Both the position numbers and the translations under genes were made by a program. From positions 744,001-808,000 of the forward strand of contig NZ_JAOVZB010000001.1 in NCBI RefSeq assembly GCF_025716875.1: DNA of 64,000 nucleotides. The letters are read 5' to 3'. The notes below the pieces were generated by a model. It did not search any database, was not told the DNA's origin, and saw nothing but the letters and a program-made list of their open reading frames with translations. Every line of letters begins with the position of its first letter. Position 1 is the first letter of the stretch. Shown piece after piece: positions 63,963 to 64,000 of this stretch. Source of the stretch: Marinomonas sargassi (lineage in GTDB: Bacteria > Pseudomonadota > Gammaproteobacteria > Pseudomonadales > Marinomonadaceae).

Positions 63963-64000
63963 TTATAGACGCATTGGCATCACAACGTATTGTGCTGCAT
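63963..64000 (-). CDS. dnaN: DNA polymerase III beta clamp DnaN (partial, C-terminal end)
   Basis: The last codons before TAA at 63965-63963 read AAQYVVMPMRL, the conserved DnaN C-terminus (E. coli ends YVVMPMRL). Only about 12 codons are in the window; the gene extends past the right edge, with dnaA expected beyond it. Confidence 0.93.
   Translation of the reverse strand, partial: AAQYVVMPMRL

Overview
The window looks like chromosomal DNA of a marine gammaproteobacterium, most likely Oceanospirillales and close to Marinomonas. That placement is inference from gene content and protein character (RIO kinase of the PA4780 type, dprA/def/fmt/rsmB/trkAH block, dnaN-recF-gyrB at the right edge, TRAP-free tct transport, NorR/Hmp); no search was run. 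The right end is the origin-proximal dnaN-recF-gyrB block, so the window probably lies within a few tens of kb of oriC, which should be to the right, beyond the window. No rRNA, tRNA, CRISPR array, prophage or intact insertion sequence was seen. The only mobile-element trace is a 264-bp IS5-type MITE.

Layout. 0-5 kb: a membrane VTT-domain/flavin disulfide reductase fusion, a DUF547 secreted protein, a PAS-GAF-GGDEF diguanylate cyclase and a YgjP-type metallopeptidase. 5-10 kb: yhhQ (queuosine precursor transporter) behind a strong preQ1-I riboswitch candidate, a RIO kinase, a RhlE-type helicase and a second diguanylate cyclase. 10-13 kb: a tctCBA tricarboxylate uptake operon with a hairpin between tctC and tctB. 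13-20 kb: rsmC, a ChaC-like cyclotransferase, a tannase/feruloyl-esterase, a secreted carbohydrate-binding-like protein, a TSUP permease and a TPR/glycosyltransferase-like protein. 20.7-21.5 kb: a long AT-rich gap. 21.5-29 kb: an aldehyde dehydrogenase, a MocR regulator divergent from a GNAT-GNAT-PPOX operon, DUF2798, a second TSUP permease and a MATE exporter. 29-33 kb: a nitric-oxide/haem island (small membrane protein, truncated haemoglobin, NorR, Hmp) preceded by a cluster of DnaA boxes. 33-42 kb: COG3146 protein, MITE, aroE, hemF, lpxM, a TetR/lipoamide dehydrogenase pair, a fabF/TetR pair and cysQ. 42-52 kb: hslR, dprA, def-fmt-rsmB, trkA-trkH, ybaK, gmhB; three parS-like sites lie here. 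52-60 kb: a Fur-boxed AraC regulator and a ferric-siderophore uptake operon (TonB receptor, ferric reductase, FhuC, FhuD, FhuB), then a HutZ-like haem protein. 60-64 kb: gyrB, recF and the end of dnaN.

How things fit together. The siderophore locus has uptake and iron-release genes but no biosynthesis genes, so it probably serves xenosiderophores. The hmp promoter shows a sigma-54 -24/-12 element and two perfect GT-N7-AC palindromes, matching control by the divergent NorR. Several loci are regulator/target pairs with visible operator-like repeats (TetR-lpdA, TetR-fabF, MocR-GNAT). I found no convincing wholly new multi-gene system. The most interesting non-coding signals are the DnaA-box cluster at 28.96-29.19 kb, the three parS-like sites at 43.2-47.6 kb, the preQ1-I candidate and the IS5-type MITE that lies on the aroE stop codon.
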